Part shown: in pieces, positions 21,374 through 32,635 of the stretch
Numbering within the stretch: the stretch's first letter is position 1
How the letters are laid out: each line of letters starts with the position of its first letter
Assembly: GCA_035771165.1 (NCBI GenBank)
Contig: JAWNZC010000311.1
Location: 3,064,001 to 3,128,000, forward strand
Length of the DNA: 64,000 nucleotides
From: Paragorgia papillata
Lineage: Eukaryota > Cnidaria > Anthozoa > Scleralcyonacea > Coralliidae
Reading direction: 5' to 3'
The notes under the pieces: generated by a model
The model's database searches: none
What the model was told of the DNA's origin: nothing
What the model saw: only the letters and a program-made list of their open reading frames with translations
Program-made: the position numbers and the translations under genes

Positions 21374-21508
21374 GATAAATAGACAAGAGGAACTTTTAAA
21401 ACTTTATTTTCAACGTTTCGAGGCTCAGCCTCTTCATCAGGTCTGAGAAGAGGCTGTGCCTCGAAATGTTGAAAATAAAGTTTTAAAAGTTCCTCTTGTC
21501 TATTTATC
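21374..21508. repeat. Palindrome of paired retroelement tails with CTGATGA/CGAAA boxes
   Basis: Arms of about 60 bp (GATAAATAGACAAGAGGAAC and complement). The minus strand reads CTGATGA, then GAGGC/GCCTC hairpin, then CGAAACGTTG and AAAATAAAG: hammerhead core boxes I and II in order. The plus-strand copy has lost a T (CTGAGAAG). Stem III is not evident, so it is hammerhead-like only. Confidence 0.6.
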
Positions 21509-21581
21509 AAAATGTAATTGCTTCACTAAAGGCACATGCATACATTAAATAGCTCTACCAAAATATGCATAGATTAAATTG

Positions 21582-22265
21582 TAGCCTGCTCACACAGGCT
21601 CTTCACATCGCGCCCTGGAAAAATGGACGCGAGGGAAGAGTCTGCTTTTTAACACCACTAATTGTGTCCACTCAAGTTTATGCAAATTACTTATATTTTA
21701 ACTAACCGGGCGAGTGTTGTTATGTGAAATTTGTTTAGTCGAAAGCTAATATGTTAAAAAGTTTAGCTTCAAACTTCACGATATTTACAAAAAAATATTG
21801 TTTTGACTATATTCTTTCTGCCCGTGCAAATAAATATGCGTGAAAGTCAGTGTAATAAGCAGTTAAGCTAAAGCGTAAGAGAAATTAAATATTGTAAAAA
21901 AAGTAAAAGCTTATACAGCCAAGCAGGGATTGTCTGAAGTTAAGTTTACTTAAAAGTTAATTTTTCGAAGCTGGGATTTTGAATGTGTTCTTACTGCTGG
22001 TGTAAATGAATCTACGTGAAAGATTTTGAAAAGGCTACAAGTGTTGGCGAAATGTATCTGACAGATAAGAAATTTTACCGAAATGTCTGGCCATGTCTGA
22101 TTGCATATTTAATTTGATTCTTCTCAGTGGCCAATGAGAGACAACCACCAAAATCTGGCAGCATAATCGGGACGCAATTAGCTTATTAGCGGCGTTAAAC
22201 AGCAGACTCTTCTCTCGCGTCCATTTTTCCAGGGCACAATGTGAAGAGTCTGTATTAGCAGGCTA
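21582..22265. mobile_element. 684-bp foldback with ~75-bp TIRs
   Basis: Starts TAGCCTGCTCACACAGGCTC and continues through TTCACATCGCGCCCTGG; ends with the reverse complement at 22265. The termini resemble the MULE family (TAGCCTGC), but no 9-bp flanking repeat is visible. No ORF. Confidence 0.75.
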
Positions 22266-23270
22266 CCACAGATAGCCCGAGTAATAATTAGACACTTACA
22301 AACTATTACAAGACCTCACTAATCCAAATCCAATTTTGATAAAAAAAATTTCCAAAAATATAAAATGTGCTAAAAAACAATGTTTTAAAACTTCAAAAAC
22401 TTTTATTAAAAGTGTTGTCAGAAAGTTGGAAATGCCATTTCAGAGACCCTAATTTAAAAAACTTTCCGGATGGGGCATGCCCCCCTACCCCTTGATTCTG
22501 GACACCTATAACGGGTTTAACTAAGTGGGGGAAATTCCTGGATCCACCCCTGGATATTGTGGTCAGTCAAGCGAGGAAATGCGTTCAAGTCGTTTTTACT
22601 GTCAGACCTTGCAACGTATTGTGTTTCTGTTTGAGAGCGTGATTCAATACTAATATAAACATCTTAGCAGCTTCTGTGGTCAAGGCCAAGGGGAAACCGG
22701 CGTGGTCGCTACACGGCTTCGTTTCGACGAGAAGCTGTAAAATGTTTCCGGTCTGAGTCAGCAAAAGCAAGCTGTAATATTTAACTCACGTGCGCTTTCG
22801 CATTTGCAAAGGGTGTAATTTAAACATGAAGGTCATGTTCCCATTGTTATTGTCGCGCTGTTCCTTGCTTGGGTTTCATCTTCATTGTGCGCTATATATA
22901 ACTAATATTTCGCTGTTTTTGTTTAAATGCAAGAATCTCAGCAATAGTCCAGTTCTTTAATTAGGGGGCCCACTTCTAAAGTCAACCGATAATGTTTGAT
23001 CTCGCCCCCGCTCTAGTCTACTGCGATCGTGTGCATTTGTAAGCATTGTAAGCATATTCTCAAATAATCGATAAACAGTTCTCAGCCACATCGTTGAACT
23101 AACCAAGTTCTCTTACAACTGCCCCTTTTTCCAACTGTGCTTCGGCCGAAATCACTGTCAAATGCGTTAAATGCCAAAAAGTCGTTAAAATGGAGCATGC
23201 AAAGCCTGACGGGAATATTGCGCAACAAGTACAATTTTTTGACACTCAAAGATTTACGCCTGTATTCTTT
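22266..23270. other. No gene supported
   Basis: Minus-strand frames of 60-95 residues are open but carry no recognised motif. Confidence 0.4.
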
Positions 23271-23280
23271 AAAAAGCTCA

Positions 23281-23460
23281 CTCACACTCACACTCAATGA
23301 GTGGACCCTCACACTCAATAGATGTGACTCAACACTCAATGAGTCACCACTCACTCTCCAATCATTCAATTGAATGGTTTTGGAGTGAGTGCAGTCTCAT
23401 ACTCAGCGGTGAGTGGAGACTGATTGAGTGTTGATTTGATAACTTGTTGAGTATGAGGGG
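23281..23460. repeat. Degenerate CACTCA/TGAGTG repeats flanking the main array
   Basis: The complementary orientation of the hexamer array appears here as CTCACACTCACACTCAATGA and similar text, including TGAGTCA near 23339. Orientation flips to TGAGTG by about 23400. Confidence 0.75.
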
Positions 23461-23470
23461 CCACTCATTG

Positions 23471-23882
23471 AGTGTGAGTGTGAGTGTGAGTGTGAGTGTG
23501 AGTGTGAGTGTGAGTGTGAGTGTGAGTGTGAGTGTGAGTGTGAGTGTGAGTGTGAGTGTGAGTGTGAGTGTGAGTGTGAGTGTGAGTGTGAGTGTGAGTG
23601 TGAGTGTGAGTGTGAGTGTGAGTGTGAGTGTGAGTGTGAGTGTGAGTGTGAGTGTGAGTGTGAGTGTGAGTGTGAGTGTGAGTGTGAGTGTGAGTGTGAG
23701 TGTGAGTGTGAGTGTGAGTGTGAGTGTGAGTGTGAGTGTGAGTGTGAGTGTGAGTGTGAGTGTGAGTGTGAGTGTGAGTGTGAGTGTGAGTGTGAGTGTG
23801 AGTGTGAGTGTGAGTGTGAGTGTGAGTGTGAGTGTGAGTGTGAGTGTGAGTGTGAGTGTGAGTGTGAGTGTGAGTGTGAGTG
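23471..23882 (+). repeat. (TGTGAG)n hexanucleotide array, about 68 copies
   Basis: About 410 bp of perfect hexamer with no visible interruption, ending at TGTACAGGCG. Long open frames on both strands (Ser-Val or His-Ser dipeptide repeats) are simply the repeat and are not called as genes. Confidence 0.97.
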
Positions 23883-24006
23883 TACAGGCGTTAGACTAGA
23901 GCTACCACAGTAGCCCGAGTAATTATAGATCATTACACGTGGTTCATTGGTCAGCATTTAGCATAAGGTTTACTCAATAACTTCCATCCATTTATGCTTC
24001 CATGTA

Positions 24007-24180
24007 CACGCGTAAAAATCTCACAGCTTGTCAACAAGATGTGTTGGCAACATGCTTGTAGTTGTAGCATGTCTGTGAACAAGTTGTAACAATATTGTTA
24101 TTTCATCATGTTGCTACAAGTTTGCTGTTGCCAATCTTTGAACCAACTTGTTGCGTGCAGGTGATATCAGGTTTGTTGGG
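24007..24180. mobile_element. Truncated copy of the CACGCGTAAAAA MITE
   Basis: Begins TA|CACGCGTAAAAATCTC and continues with the AACAAGTTGT-rich body seen at 41531-41980; the right terminus is missing. Confidence 0.7.
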
Positions 24181-24473
24181 ACGTCTTGTAATAAGTCTAA
24201 TGAAGTCGAGCCACTGACCTATATATAACTGGACTACGGGACCCCCAATACTTTTGTATCGCAAGAAACGTCTAGTTCCAGTCTTCTACGCGGTCTGGGC
24301 AAGTCTGATCCAGTCAAAAGACCGCGTAGGAGATACGTACTTTAGGCCTACATGTTCGCCATTTTTGACTTCAATCTTTGCCCGGTGAATGAATAACAGA
24401 TATCACTCCAGTTATACATAGAGCTCACTGCTCTCCATTTCTCCACAATCTTGTTAGGTCTTTCGACGGCGTT

Positions 24474-24578
24474 ATGGCGACCGAAGTGTTAGCCGGATCG
24501 ACTTACGCCGATAACTTCGTTAGGAGGAAAAAAGTCTTTGAGAAGAATGTTTCCGCAAAAATCAATTCCTTTCTATAG
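24474..24578 (+). CDS. Possible first exon or short ORF (34 aa), uncertain
   Basis: ATG in a fair context (GTTATGG), encoding MATEVLAGSTYADNFVRRKK then a lysine-rich end, stop TAG. The codon use looks like coding sequence and the preceding stretch is less AT-rich. It could be a short exon or chance. No homologue is recognised and no splice donor is certain. Confidence 0.2.
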   Translation: MATEVLAGSTYADNFVRRKKVFEKNVSAKINSFL

Positions 24579-25159
24579 TAAAAACTTCAGAGACGTCAAA
24601 ATACGTGTAAACTTTGGTGTGACACAAAGATTCCATGAAACATTTCAAGTTTTTTTTTCAGTGGTTGTTATCGAACAAAGCAAGCAAAAAATTGACACTT
24701 CAAGAAACATACAAATACAAAAATATATATTTTCTTTTAAAAAGAAACCCATAAATATGTTTAAATTTAGTAACACTTTTTGCCTGCCTACAACTGTGTT
24801 TTGCTTTCAAAATGTTTGTCAACTCGGAGCTCGTTTTTTTTTGTAAAAAAAATTAAATCGGCCCCATGCTCTTTTACAATCTCATAAGACACGGCTGCTG
24901 GCCTGTGATTGCTTAATTTCATGGCTCAAACCTAACAAGATGTCGTCTGTGGCGTGTAATTTGAGCTCCATTTAATTTACGTCTGTGAATCAAACGACAC
25001 TGAGACCCGTTTCAGGCAGTACCGCCGAGAAGGGGGGTAGGCGGGGCAACTGCCCCGGGGCCCGGCCACACAAATATTCGTTATGTATTCATTTTATATG
25101 ATAAACTTGGAACTAACGATCTCACGTTAACCTGTCAATTATGATAGTCTGAAGTTCTA

Positions 25160-25342
25160 TAGACCTCTTTCATAATGACGAACAATTTAAATATTCTTTT
25201 GCGTGCATCTCAATAAGCCTTTCTGGCCTCGTTTGCATGTCTGCAATTCAAAATAATCTTTGCTCCCTAATGAGGCTAGAAAGGCTAATTTAGATGCACA
25301 TAAAAGAATATTTAAAGCGGCGGCCATTATGAAAGTGGTCTA
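25160..25342. mobile_element. ~183-bp MITE, TAGACC ends, copy 1
   Basis: Hairpin with ends TAGACCTCTTTCATAATG and CATTATGAAAGTGGTCTA, flanked by TA on both sides. A second copy is at 40095-40275. Non-coding. Confidence 0.75.
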
Positions 25343-25363
25343 TAGATGTACAACGTAACATAC

Positions 25364-25800
25364 AAGAATGGCGTAACATATCATAAACTTTTTTAATAAA
25401 CTCGCACGATTTTCGATCCCATTTCCCTGGCCGCGAAAACTGGCGGGTATTCGCGGGAAGAGTCGTACTATTATATTTCTTTCCGAAATGTCAAACACTC
25501 GGAGAAGGGGTTTAAATAACCTCGGGAAGTAACTGCCGTACTGCATCGAAAAACGAAACAAGATTTGGTCTGTTAATTAAACCCCTTCTCAGCTCCGTCT
25601 GTTTGACATTTTGAAAGAAATATAATAGTACGACTCTTCCATGGAACTCCCGCCAGTTTTTCGCGGGGCAAGGAAATGGGATCGAAAATCGCGCAAAGGA
25701 TCATAATTTTCGTCAGTGTGAAGTTTGTCATGAAGTGCAAGTACGTCATAAACTAAAGTAAATCTGAAAGTTTATGATATGTTACGGCATGCGCATTCTT
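25364..25800. mobile_element. ~437-bp foldback element
   Basis: Long inverted arms (AAGAATGGCGTAACATATCA and complement; also GGAAATGGGATCGAAAATCG) of about 170 bp. Minus-strand frame 25340-25561 is a by-product. Confidence 0.75.
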
Positions 25801-26358
25801 TGGAATATCATAATTGACAAGCTACATCAGATCGTGAGTTCCACCATGTTAGTTTATCATATAAAATTAACACGTAAAGTTTACAAGTCTCATTCGGCGC
25901 CCCATAGCCGCCAACCACGCCACGTATATCTGCTTTCGTTGAATTCGATTTGTTAATTGGAAATCTTTGTTAGGAATTATTTCAATACTCTGTTTCAATA
26001 ATGTAGTTATTTAGACACTGACTCTCAGATGAGAGCGAAAACGCGCATTTTGTGCCGTAGTGCGGTAGCGGCAATTTAGCACGACAGCGATGTGAGTATT
26101 CGCACAACAGTAGAAATAGTCAAATTAGGGGCCCGCGAGACTTACCTTACCCAGGGCCATCCTGGCTCTCGGCGGCCCTGGTTTCAGGCCAATCTCCGGC
26201 GACGCCGTTGATGCCATTCCACGGAGTATACATTGTCTCCAGAATAAATTATTTAGCAATTATACACCGATATTCACTGAGCCAGAGGCGAATAAGTGTT
26301 TTAGTATAAATACACATTTTTGTACTTTTAGGAACAGCAATTTCTTGCAATAAAAATT

Positions 26359-26847
26359 AAGTTTAACTCATTTGAAAGAACTCGTCAAATGGTATAAGAA
26401 GACCTTTTACAATTTTTCCGTATCTGTTTTGGTTTTGAAAATATTTCGAACAAACTCAGCGTGCTGTCCGCCATCTTGGAATTATTTTCGATATGCAAAA
26501 TAATGCATGTGACGACATAAGCAGGGTAAAGTGAAATTTTTATCTTGCCAACTTTATGACATTATGAGCTAGAAACTCGATTTTTGTTGCGCTATTTCCA
26601 TTTTAAATTGACCCACAACATTTAAAAAGCCTTCCGTGGAAATTTGAGCACCCACGGAGTAGTTTCATCAGGTTTACTCTGCTTGTGACGTCACCAATTT
26701 CCTAGTTAATTAGACCCAATATTACAACAAGATGGCGGACAGCACCCTGTCTTTGGTCGAAATATTTTAAAACACAAGAAAGATACAGAAAAATTACAAA
26801 AGGTCTTCTTATACCATTTGGCGAGTTCATTCAAATGAGACAAACTT
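26359..26847. mobile_element. ~490-bp foldback element
   Basis: Arms of about 120 bp read AAATGGTATAAGAAGACCTT and complement, with CAAGATGGCGGACAGCAC near the inner edge. No ORF. Confidence 0.75.
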
Positions 26848-27051
26848 ATTTAATAGTATCAAGTTGTTTACATCATTAGCTAGATTGATGTCCAATACCC
26901 TAGCGCGACCTGTTTCGATTCGGGATTTAGATCTCTAGTCGTTCGAATTGCCAAATTTGACATTTAATTGGGCCGTAATCACTCCCCAGTGCCTTAGTGC
27001 CATATACTTTCATCACATATATAACGATCCAAATTACGGTTAAGTTCACCC

Positions 27052-28921
27052 TGCGAGCAGACCCTTATAAATACTCGCCGCTAGCAACTCGTAAAATAAG
27101 GCTCTTCCGAAATTCAGTCGAGTCTTTCAAGTCGCCGCAGTCCAAACTTCTGTACTAGTTAATCTCGTTTTTTTCTCGCAAAACCGGTTTGTAGGTCGCA
27201 CGCATTGAATTTAGGGGGAAACCGAATGCCGAATCTGAGCCCGTTGTCTTCAACAAAACGCGACGCTCGAAGGTTAAATATAAACTTTTAATATATTTTA
27301 ACAAATCACAAAGTCACAGTTGTTTTTAGCTCTTGAATAGTTGCTGACGCTTTCTCGGCTCGCGAATGTAATACAGTCCCTATATTGTTTCATACGTCCC
27401 TATTTAGTCTCTCCTAAGTACTTTTCCCAGCGGTCTACCTAAAAACAACGTTATTCATGCTCCAATGTTATAATAATAATCTGCAAACTTTACCACACAT
27501 GATATTTAATAATATATACTGTAAGTAACACCGCTGCCAAACGTTTACGCATGCGTGAATTCGCTAGAGTAAACATTGCAAGAGAAGTGGGAACTAGCCG
27601 TTGCGACAACAACCAGACAGTGAAGACTAAGTAAGACTCGACTATTCATTTGTGTTTTAAAAAAGGGTAAAGAAAATTACGAAAGGGTAATTTCAGAATA
27701 TGTTACAATATTGACAAAGAAGCCATGCATGAATTACTTACCTTATCGTTTTGGTAGTATGCTTATATTTTTAACTTTTGTGTCGGACTCTCGGACCAGT
27801 CCAAATATTTCAGTGCTTTCCCGCTCTTTTTCTGAGGACGGGCTCGGACGCCACGCATGCGCAAAACGTTTGGCAGCGGTGTTACTGTAAGTATTTCAAT
27901 GGACAACATTTTCGTCCCCAGAGGCCACGATCTTTTTGGCAGCCAAAAAAATCGTGGACTTTGGGGACGAGAATGAATCTATAAAGCTGTCTATTCATAA
28001 CTCTGTCATTCGCTGGAATGAATTGCACTTGGCACGATCGAGAATCGCACAGAAAATTGCCCACTTTCATGGGGCAGTTCGCAGGCCACGTGCGTGCTGG
28101 CTCAAGTGAGTTGCCGGCCGAGCAGCTTGATGAAATTAAATTTACTAAATTCTAAACACAGCACACACGCAAATCAAGAACAAGTGAACTGTCCATATAT
28201 AGCCAAAAACAAAATCAAGACAAAGAAAAAATCAATAGTTGAGATATTTATTCATCCTCCATAGTTGATTGGGTTTGTTTTATGTCCACTCTTCGCTTCC
28301 TTGGTCGTCAAGTACACTTTCCACGACTGATTCGAACTTTAAAATCCATTTTAAAGGTCAATTGGGTACACACATCTTCCAAAAAAAACCAACCCGACTT
28401 CTTTTGGGGGTAGTAAACGGTCAACAAACAACAGATATTAGTCACTTAACATAGAAGTTTACCATACTAGATCGCACCTTGTTCTTCGTCTAATTTCCCC
28501 GCCATATTTGATTTCAAGTCAGCAAATGCTTGATATCCTACAATATCCCTAGTATCCTCTTCAATGGATCCATTATTTTCCTTTATCTTCACTAATTTTA
28601 TCGTATGAACCCACATGTACCACAACGCTCCTTCACTCCTGATTCATCTCTCGCCAGCCTCGCTTGGTCTCGCGTGTATTGACGTTTACACGCAAGATAT
28701 TCGTTCTACGCATGCGTAGCTAATCCAGGTCAACCTGGATTAGATCCCCGTCGACAGCCGCAATTTCCGATCGTGTCTGGGTCTGGGCCCGATCGAACTC
28801 AATTAAGCCTGGGATTGAAATTGTCCAGTCTCGCGCATGCTCGAGAGAGATTCGACTCGATTTCAGCAGAGCCTTATTTTACGAGTTGCTAGCGGCGAGT
28901 ATTTATAAGGGTCTGCTCGCA
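27052..28921. mobile_element. 1.87-kb TIR element
   Basis: TIRs of about 75 bp start TGCGAGCAGACCCTTATAAA and include CTCGCCGCTAGCAACTCG. The interior holds a 70-bp hairpin at 27908-27980 (TCGTCCCC and CCACGAT arms) that is probably another inserted MITE. No transposase is found. The flanks show no clear duplication. Confidence 0.75.
27908..27980. repeat. Nested ~70-bp hairpin
   Basis: CATTTTCGTCCCCAGAGGCC pairs with a downstream TTGGGGACGAGAATG, loop around GGCAGCC. Confidence 0.75.
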
Positions 28922-29097
28922 TGGTGGGTTTAGTTGTAATCAAATATCTAATAAGTACTAATTCTGCACGCACTTATATAATTTGTTATACTCATGGACA
29001 TGTATGGATCATTAGAACATTGAAGCCAGAAAATTATTTAAGATATATGTGCCACTTATGCAGGCTTGAAAAAGTTTCTCTGCCTTTTTATTCGTTT

Positions 29098-30064
29098 CAC
29101 GACGGGCATAAATGATGCTGAAAACGCTCACGTTAAACGTGCCTTCATTCAACTTCTCAGGTTTATTATCATTATTCTTTATTTAAGGAGGATAAGTTTT
29201 TCAGCAGAGCTGGTGGGGTCCTCCATTTACAGCTAAGACCTATAGGTGTTGATTTTATGGATGGAGGAAAACCGGAGAACCCTGCGAAAAACCCTCGAAG
29301 CACAGGAGAGACCAACTAAACTCTACTCACATGGGACCCCACCCCGGGGCTATTCCCAGACGGTCACCCATCCAAGTACTAACCCCATCTAACCGGGCTT
29401 AACTATTGGTGAGAGGCAGCGCCCTAATAGAACACGCCACCCGTGTTTTATATCAATTATTCTCAAATATTGCACCGTAACAGATATCCATAATCCTTCA
29501 AATCGTATGTTTTTTGTTTTTCCATTTTTTGTATTTTTCGCGGGAAAGTGACGTCACATGTTTGGCGCGAAAATTTTGTTTTAATATTTTTGCATATTTG
29601 ATGACTCCTTCAAAAAAAGCATCTTATGTGAGCTCTAAAATCGAAGCAAAAATTGAAATATCTTCTTTCAATAAAAAATTATAACGTTTTGAAATTTGAA
29701 TTTTCAGCCATTTTGAGCTATTTTTAGAAACAAAATGGCGAAAATTCAAACTTCAAAACGTTATTACATTTTATTGAATAATTATATACAATTTTCTTTT
29801 TCGTTTTAGAGTCCACATAACATGCTGTTTTTGAGACTGTCATCAAACATGCAAAATTATTAAAACAAAATTTTCGCGCCAAATATGTGACGTCATTTTC
29901 CCGCGAAAAAATACAAAAAATGGAAGAACAAAAAACATACGACTTGGGAGATTATAGATGTCTGTTATGGTGCAAAATTTGATACTAACTGAAATAAAAC
30001 CTGAGAAGTTGAATTAAGGCACGTTTAACATGAGTGTTTTCAGCATCATTTATGCCCGTCGTGT
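29098..30064. mobile_element. Foldback element with ~330-bp arms, split by a SINE
   Basis: Ends CACGACGGGCATAAATGATG and its reverse complement. The arms share TTCGCGGGAAAGTGACGTCA and onward. The left arm carries a 5S-type SINE that the right arm lacks, so the SINE came later. Confidence 0.85.
29178..29446 (-). mobile_element. 5S rRNA-derived SINE
   Basis: On the minus strand a head resembling 5S rRNA is read: TTAAGCCCGGTTAGATGGG, then GTTAGTACTTGGATGGGTGA and CCGTCTGGGAATA, the conserved internal part of 5S. It is followed by a body with GGTTCTCCGGTTTTCCTCC and a tail ending CTCCTTAAATAAAGAATAAT. The two flanks (TTATTATCATTATTC and TTATATCAATTATTC) look like an imperfect target duplication. 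The 5' half of 5S is degenerate, so this is not a functional 5S gene. Confidence 0.75.
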
Positions 30065-30226
30065 TTAATACAAAAAAAATGATAAAGGTTAAATCAAGCA
30101 TATTTAAAATACGAGAATATTTATTTTGCTGTTTGTTTCCGACCGCTAGGGAATCAATCAAAATACTCCATCTTTGAAACTATTCAGACGGACATATAAT
30201 AAATATGTATATATTTTCCCTTTCAG

Positions 30227-30640
30227 AACAATATCCATCATGAGGCTGATCGTGATTTCAATTGCTGTGCTGTTTTTGGTATCAACGCTATCGTTCCGAG
30301 AGTCCGAAGCTGTTGCAGGCTTTTTCCGTGCTTTTGCATGCCTTGGCTATAAGCTGGTTAAAAAGTCGTGGTACGCTATGTGCAAGAGAAGGGGTGTTAT
30401 TCATAGAAATCTTGACTGTCCAAAGTTCTCTTTTGGCCCAGAGTGCCGCTCACCTTTATGCGAATACCGAGCCGGCGATTGGGGCTGTGGCAAATACGTT
30501 GGTCATTGTGATATTCGCAAATTCATTGAAAAATAGAAACTGATTCACCAATTCAGTTATGAAATAATGTTTCAGCGGATCATCGTGTAAAGAAATCTAT
30601 TGTTTTCTATCAGAAATAAATGTCAAAAATGTCGATTATT
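30227..30640 (+). other. Terminal exon of the small secreted peptide gene
   Basis: A TTTTCCCTTTCAG polypyrimidine-tract acceptor ends at 30226, 13 bases before the ATG. An AATAAA signal lies at 30615-30620, about 80 bp after the stop. Together they suggest a real gene with an upstream non-coding exon. Confidence 0.6.
30240..30536 (+). CDS. Small secreted cysteine-rich cationic protein
   Basis: 98 residues from ATG 30240. The N-terminus RLIVISIAVLFLVSTLS is a strong signal peptide, probably cleaved after the SEA near residue 24. The mature part is about 74 residues with seven cysteines (FAC, AMC, DCP, ECRS, LCEY, GCGK, HCD) and many lysines and arginines, net positive. The odd cysteine count suggests a dimer, a free thiol or a mutated partner. 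Size, secretion, charge and cysteines are the profile of cnidarian host-defence or venom-like peptides, but I recognise no family. A longer frame from 30174 is ignored because it crosses the splice acceptor. The gene sits right after the 29098-30064 foldback. Confidence 0.68.
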   Translation: MRLIVISIAVLFLVSTLSFRESEAVAGFFRAFACLGYKLVKKSWYAMCKRRGVIHRNLDCPKFSFGPECRSPLCEYRAGDWGCGKYVGHCDIRKFIEK

Positions 30641-31179
30641 GAAGTTTAAATCTGACTGTGTCACAGTGAATATTTTTGCAAGAAAGATGTTTAGGCGGAT
30701 GTAATTGATGATAAAAATAGATGTGATGAAATTTTCTCATAAAGACATCAATCTAGCTATTTCCAAGAGCCTTCTCACCCGTGCCGTGCCCGTATATCGA
30801 CATATGCTTTCCCACTCATGCGTCTGATTGCTTTGAGATTAATGAAAATGCCGACGGTGCTACCAAGCGAAGATGTTAGTTACCTATAAGGGCGGGTCAT
30901 GTTCCCCCAATATTTTACCCTGTATTCTTTAGTTTGTTCATTTTTATTTAATATTTTTATTTATTTTTGTGCCGTGGGATGGGATGCGATAGGAGTGGGG
31001 TATAGTTATTCCAAAACGTTACTTATAAAATCTCTTTCATATATTAAGATATGGATTTTTCCCCAATATATATATATATATGGTATCAAATACATAAAAT
31101 TTTACTAATGAATTTGCTCATGTCAATTTAAAAAGCAAATTTGTAGTTAAATTTGCACAACTTTCCCACCGTTTCCCAA

Positions 31180-31180
31180 C

Positions 31181-31247
<67 letters not shown>

Positions 31248-31486
31248 GTCAATCGGTCGGTCGGTCGTTCGTTCGTTCGTTCGTTCGTTCGTTCGTTCGT
31301 TCGTTCGTTCGTTCGTTCGCTCGTTCGTTCGTTCGTTCGCATCGCATCGCAATACAATACAATACAATACAATACAATACAATACAATACAATACAATCA
31401 ATACAATACAATAAAATGCCATGCCATGCCATGCCATACCATACCATACCATACCATACTATATACCATACCATATCACATTGAAT
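31180..31486. repeat. Stepwise-changing microsatellite: (CAAT), (CGGT), (CGTT), (CAATA), (TGCCA), (TACCA)
   Basis: Successive blocks of near-pure repeats: CAAT from about 31183, a short CGGT bridge, CGTT from about 31263, GCATC, then CAATA, TGCCA and TACCA pentamers to about 31470. Adjacent blocks differ by single-base changes of the unit. Confidence 0.95.
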
Positions 31487-31622
31487 TGCATTGTAATATA
31501 TTGTATTATATTGTGACTTTTCAAACATTTATCTTTTAAGTGCTGCTTGTCTCATACCTATTTATTACATATTTATAATTCAATAAATATTTTTTATAGT
31601 ATTGTACTAATTAATACTGTAC

Positions 31623-31990
31623 TGCACTGAATTGTATTGTATTGTACTGTACTGTATTGTATTGTATTGCACTGTACTGTATTGTATTGTATTGTATTGT
31701 ATTGTATTGTATTGCACTGCACTGCACTGCACTGTATTTGTACTGTACTGTACTATGAGTGTACTGCACTGTATTGCACTGCACTGCACTGCACTGTACT
31801 GTTTAACTTTTCGTATTGCTATTGCATTGTATTGGAGTGTTGTAAAGTCTTGTATTGTACAGTTTTGCAGTGTATTAACATTTATTGCACTGTAATGAGG
31901 ACTGTGTCACATTGCATTGTTTTGCATTGTTTTGCATTACATTGCATTGCATTGTATTACATGCATTGTATTGGAGTCCATTGCATTGAA
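31623..31990. repeat. Pentanucleotide array (TGTAT/TGCAC/TGTAC)
   Basis: Three interleaved variants of TGNAN pentamers run for about 370 bp with a few unique interruptions (about 31800-31900). Open frames here are repeat artefacts. Confidence 0.93.
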
Positions 31991-32630
31991 ATACAATATT
32001 TTGATAATATTACTGTAACTTTTCAGTCTCTCTATTTCAATATCTTAAATTTTCATGTATTTTTTAGGCTCGAGTATAATCTAGAAAACCAAACAAAAAG
32101 ACAGAAAGACATAATTTTATTCTACTAACTATTTAACAAGTAAGTAGAAAAATATGTTTATTTTAAATGTGGCTTATTTATAAATTATTAAAGATGATTT
32201 TTATATAATGTTGTTTTGTAAGTATTGTAAAGTTTTTAGAGACATATTATGCCAGATCTGGGTATTGGTGCCCAGTGGGCAGTATCCAGTAAAATTCTGC
32301 TATCTGGCAGTGTCTGGTATTTGGTAAAACAGTTTACAGTTTTAAAGGACTGCCTTCCCTTCTTGCCTTGCAGGTTGCCTCACTTTGCGTAATTTGGGTT
32401 GATCCGAATTACTGCATTGCAAATTTGCATGTATATATTTTTAATATGATAATCATAAATTTTCATGTGTTATTTCTAGGCCAGAGTTTACCTATATATA
32501 GACGACCAAACATAGAGACAGAAAGATATTTAAAAGTATAGACAAATAAGTAGAAAACAATTATATCTATATTGTGCGCTGCTAGCGATATCCTATACCT
32601 ATTTATAAATAGATGATATCTATATATTGT
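31991..32630. other. No gene seen
   Basis: AT-rich spacer between the arrays. A phrase of about 60 bp around 32040-32130 recurs near 32465-32545 (TTTTCATGT, then a CCAAACAxAxAGACAGAAAG segment), so it is a diverged duplication spanning the array. Confidence 0.55.
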
Positions 32631-32635
32631 CTTGT

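Noticed and set aside
23403..23957. His-Ser and Ser-Val dipeptide repeat proteins
   Set aside because: Direct translation of a perfect hexamer array with no surrounding gene structure.
29178..29446. Functional 5S rRNA gene
   Set aside because: Only the 3' half resembles 5S and a SINE body follows.
31153..32128. Ser/Asn/Arg- and Cys/Tyr-rich ORFs in pentanucleotide arrays
   Set aside because: Repeat translation only.
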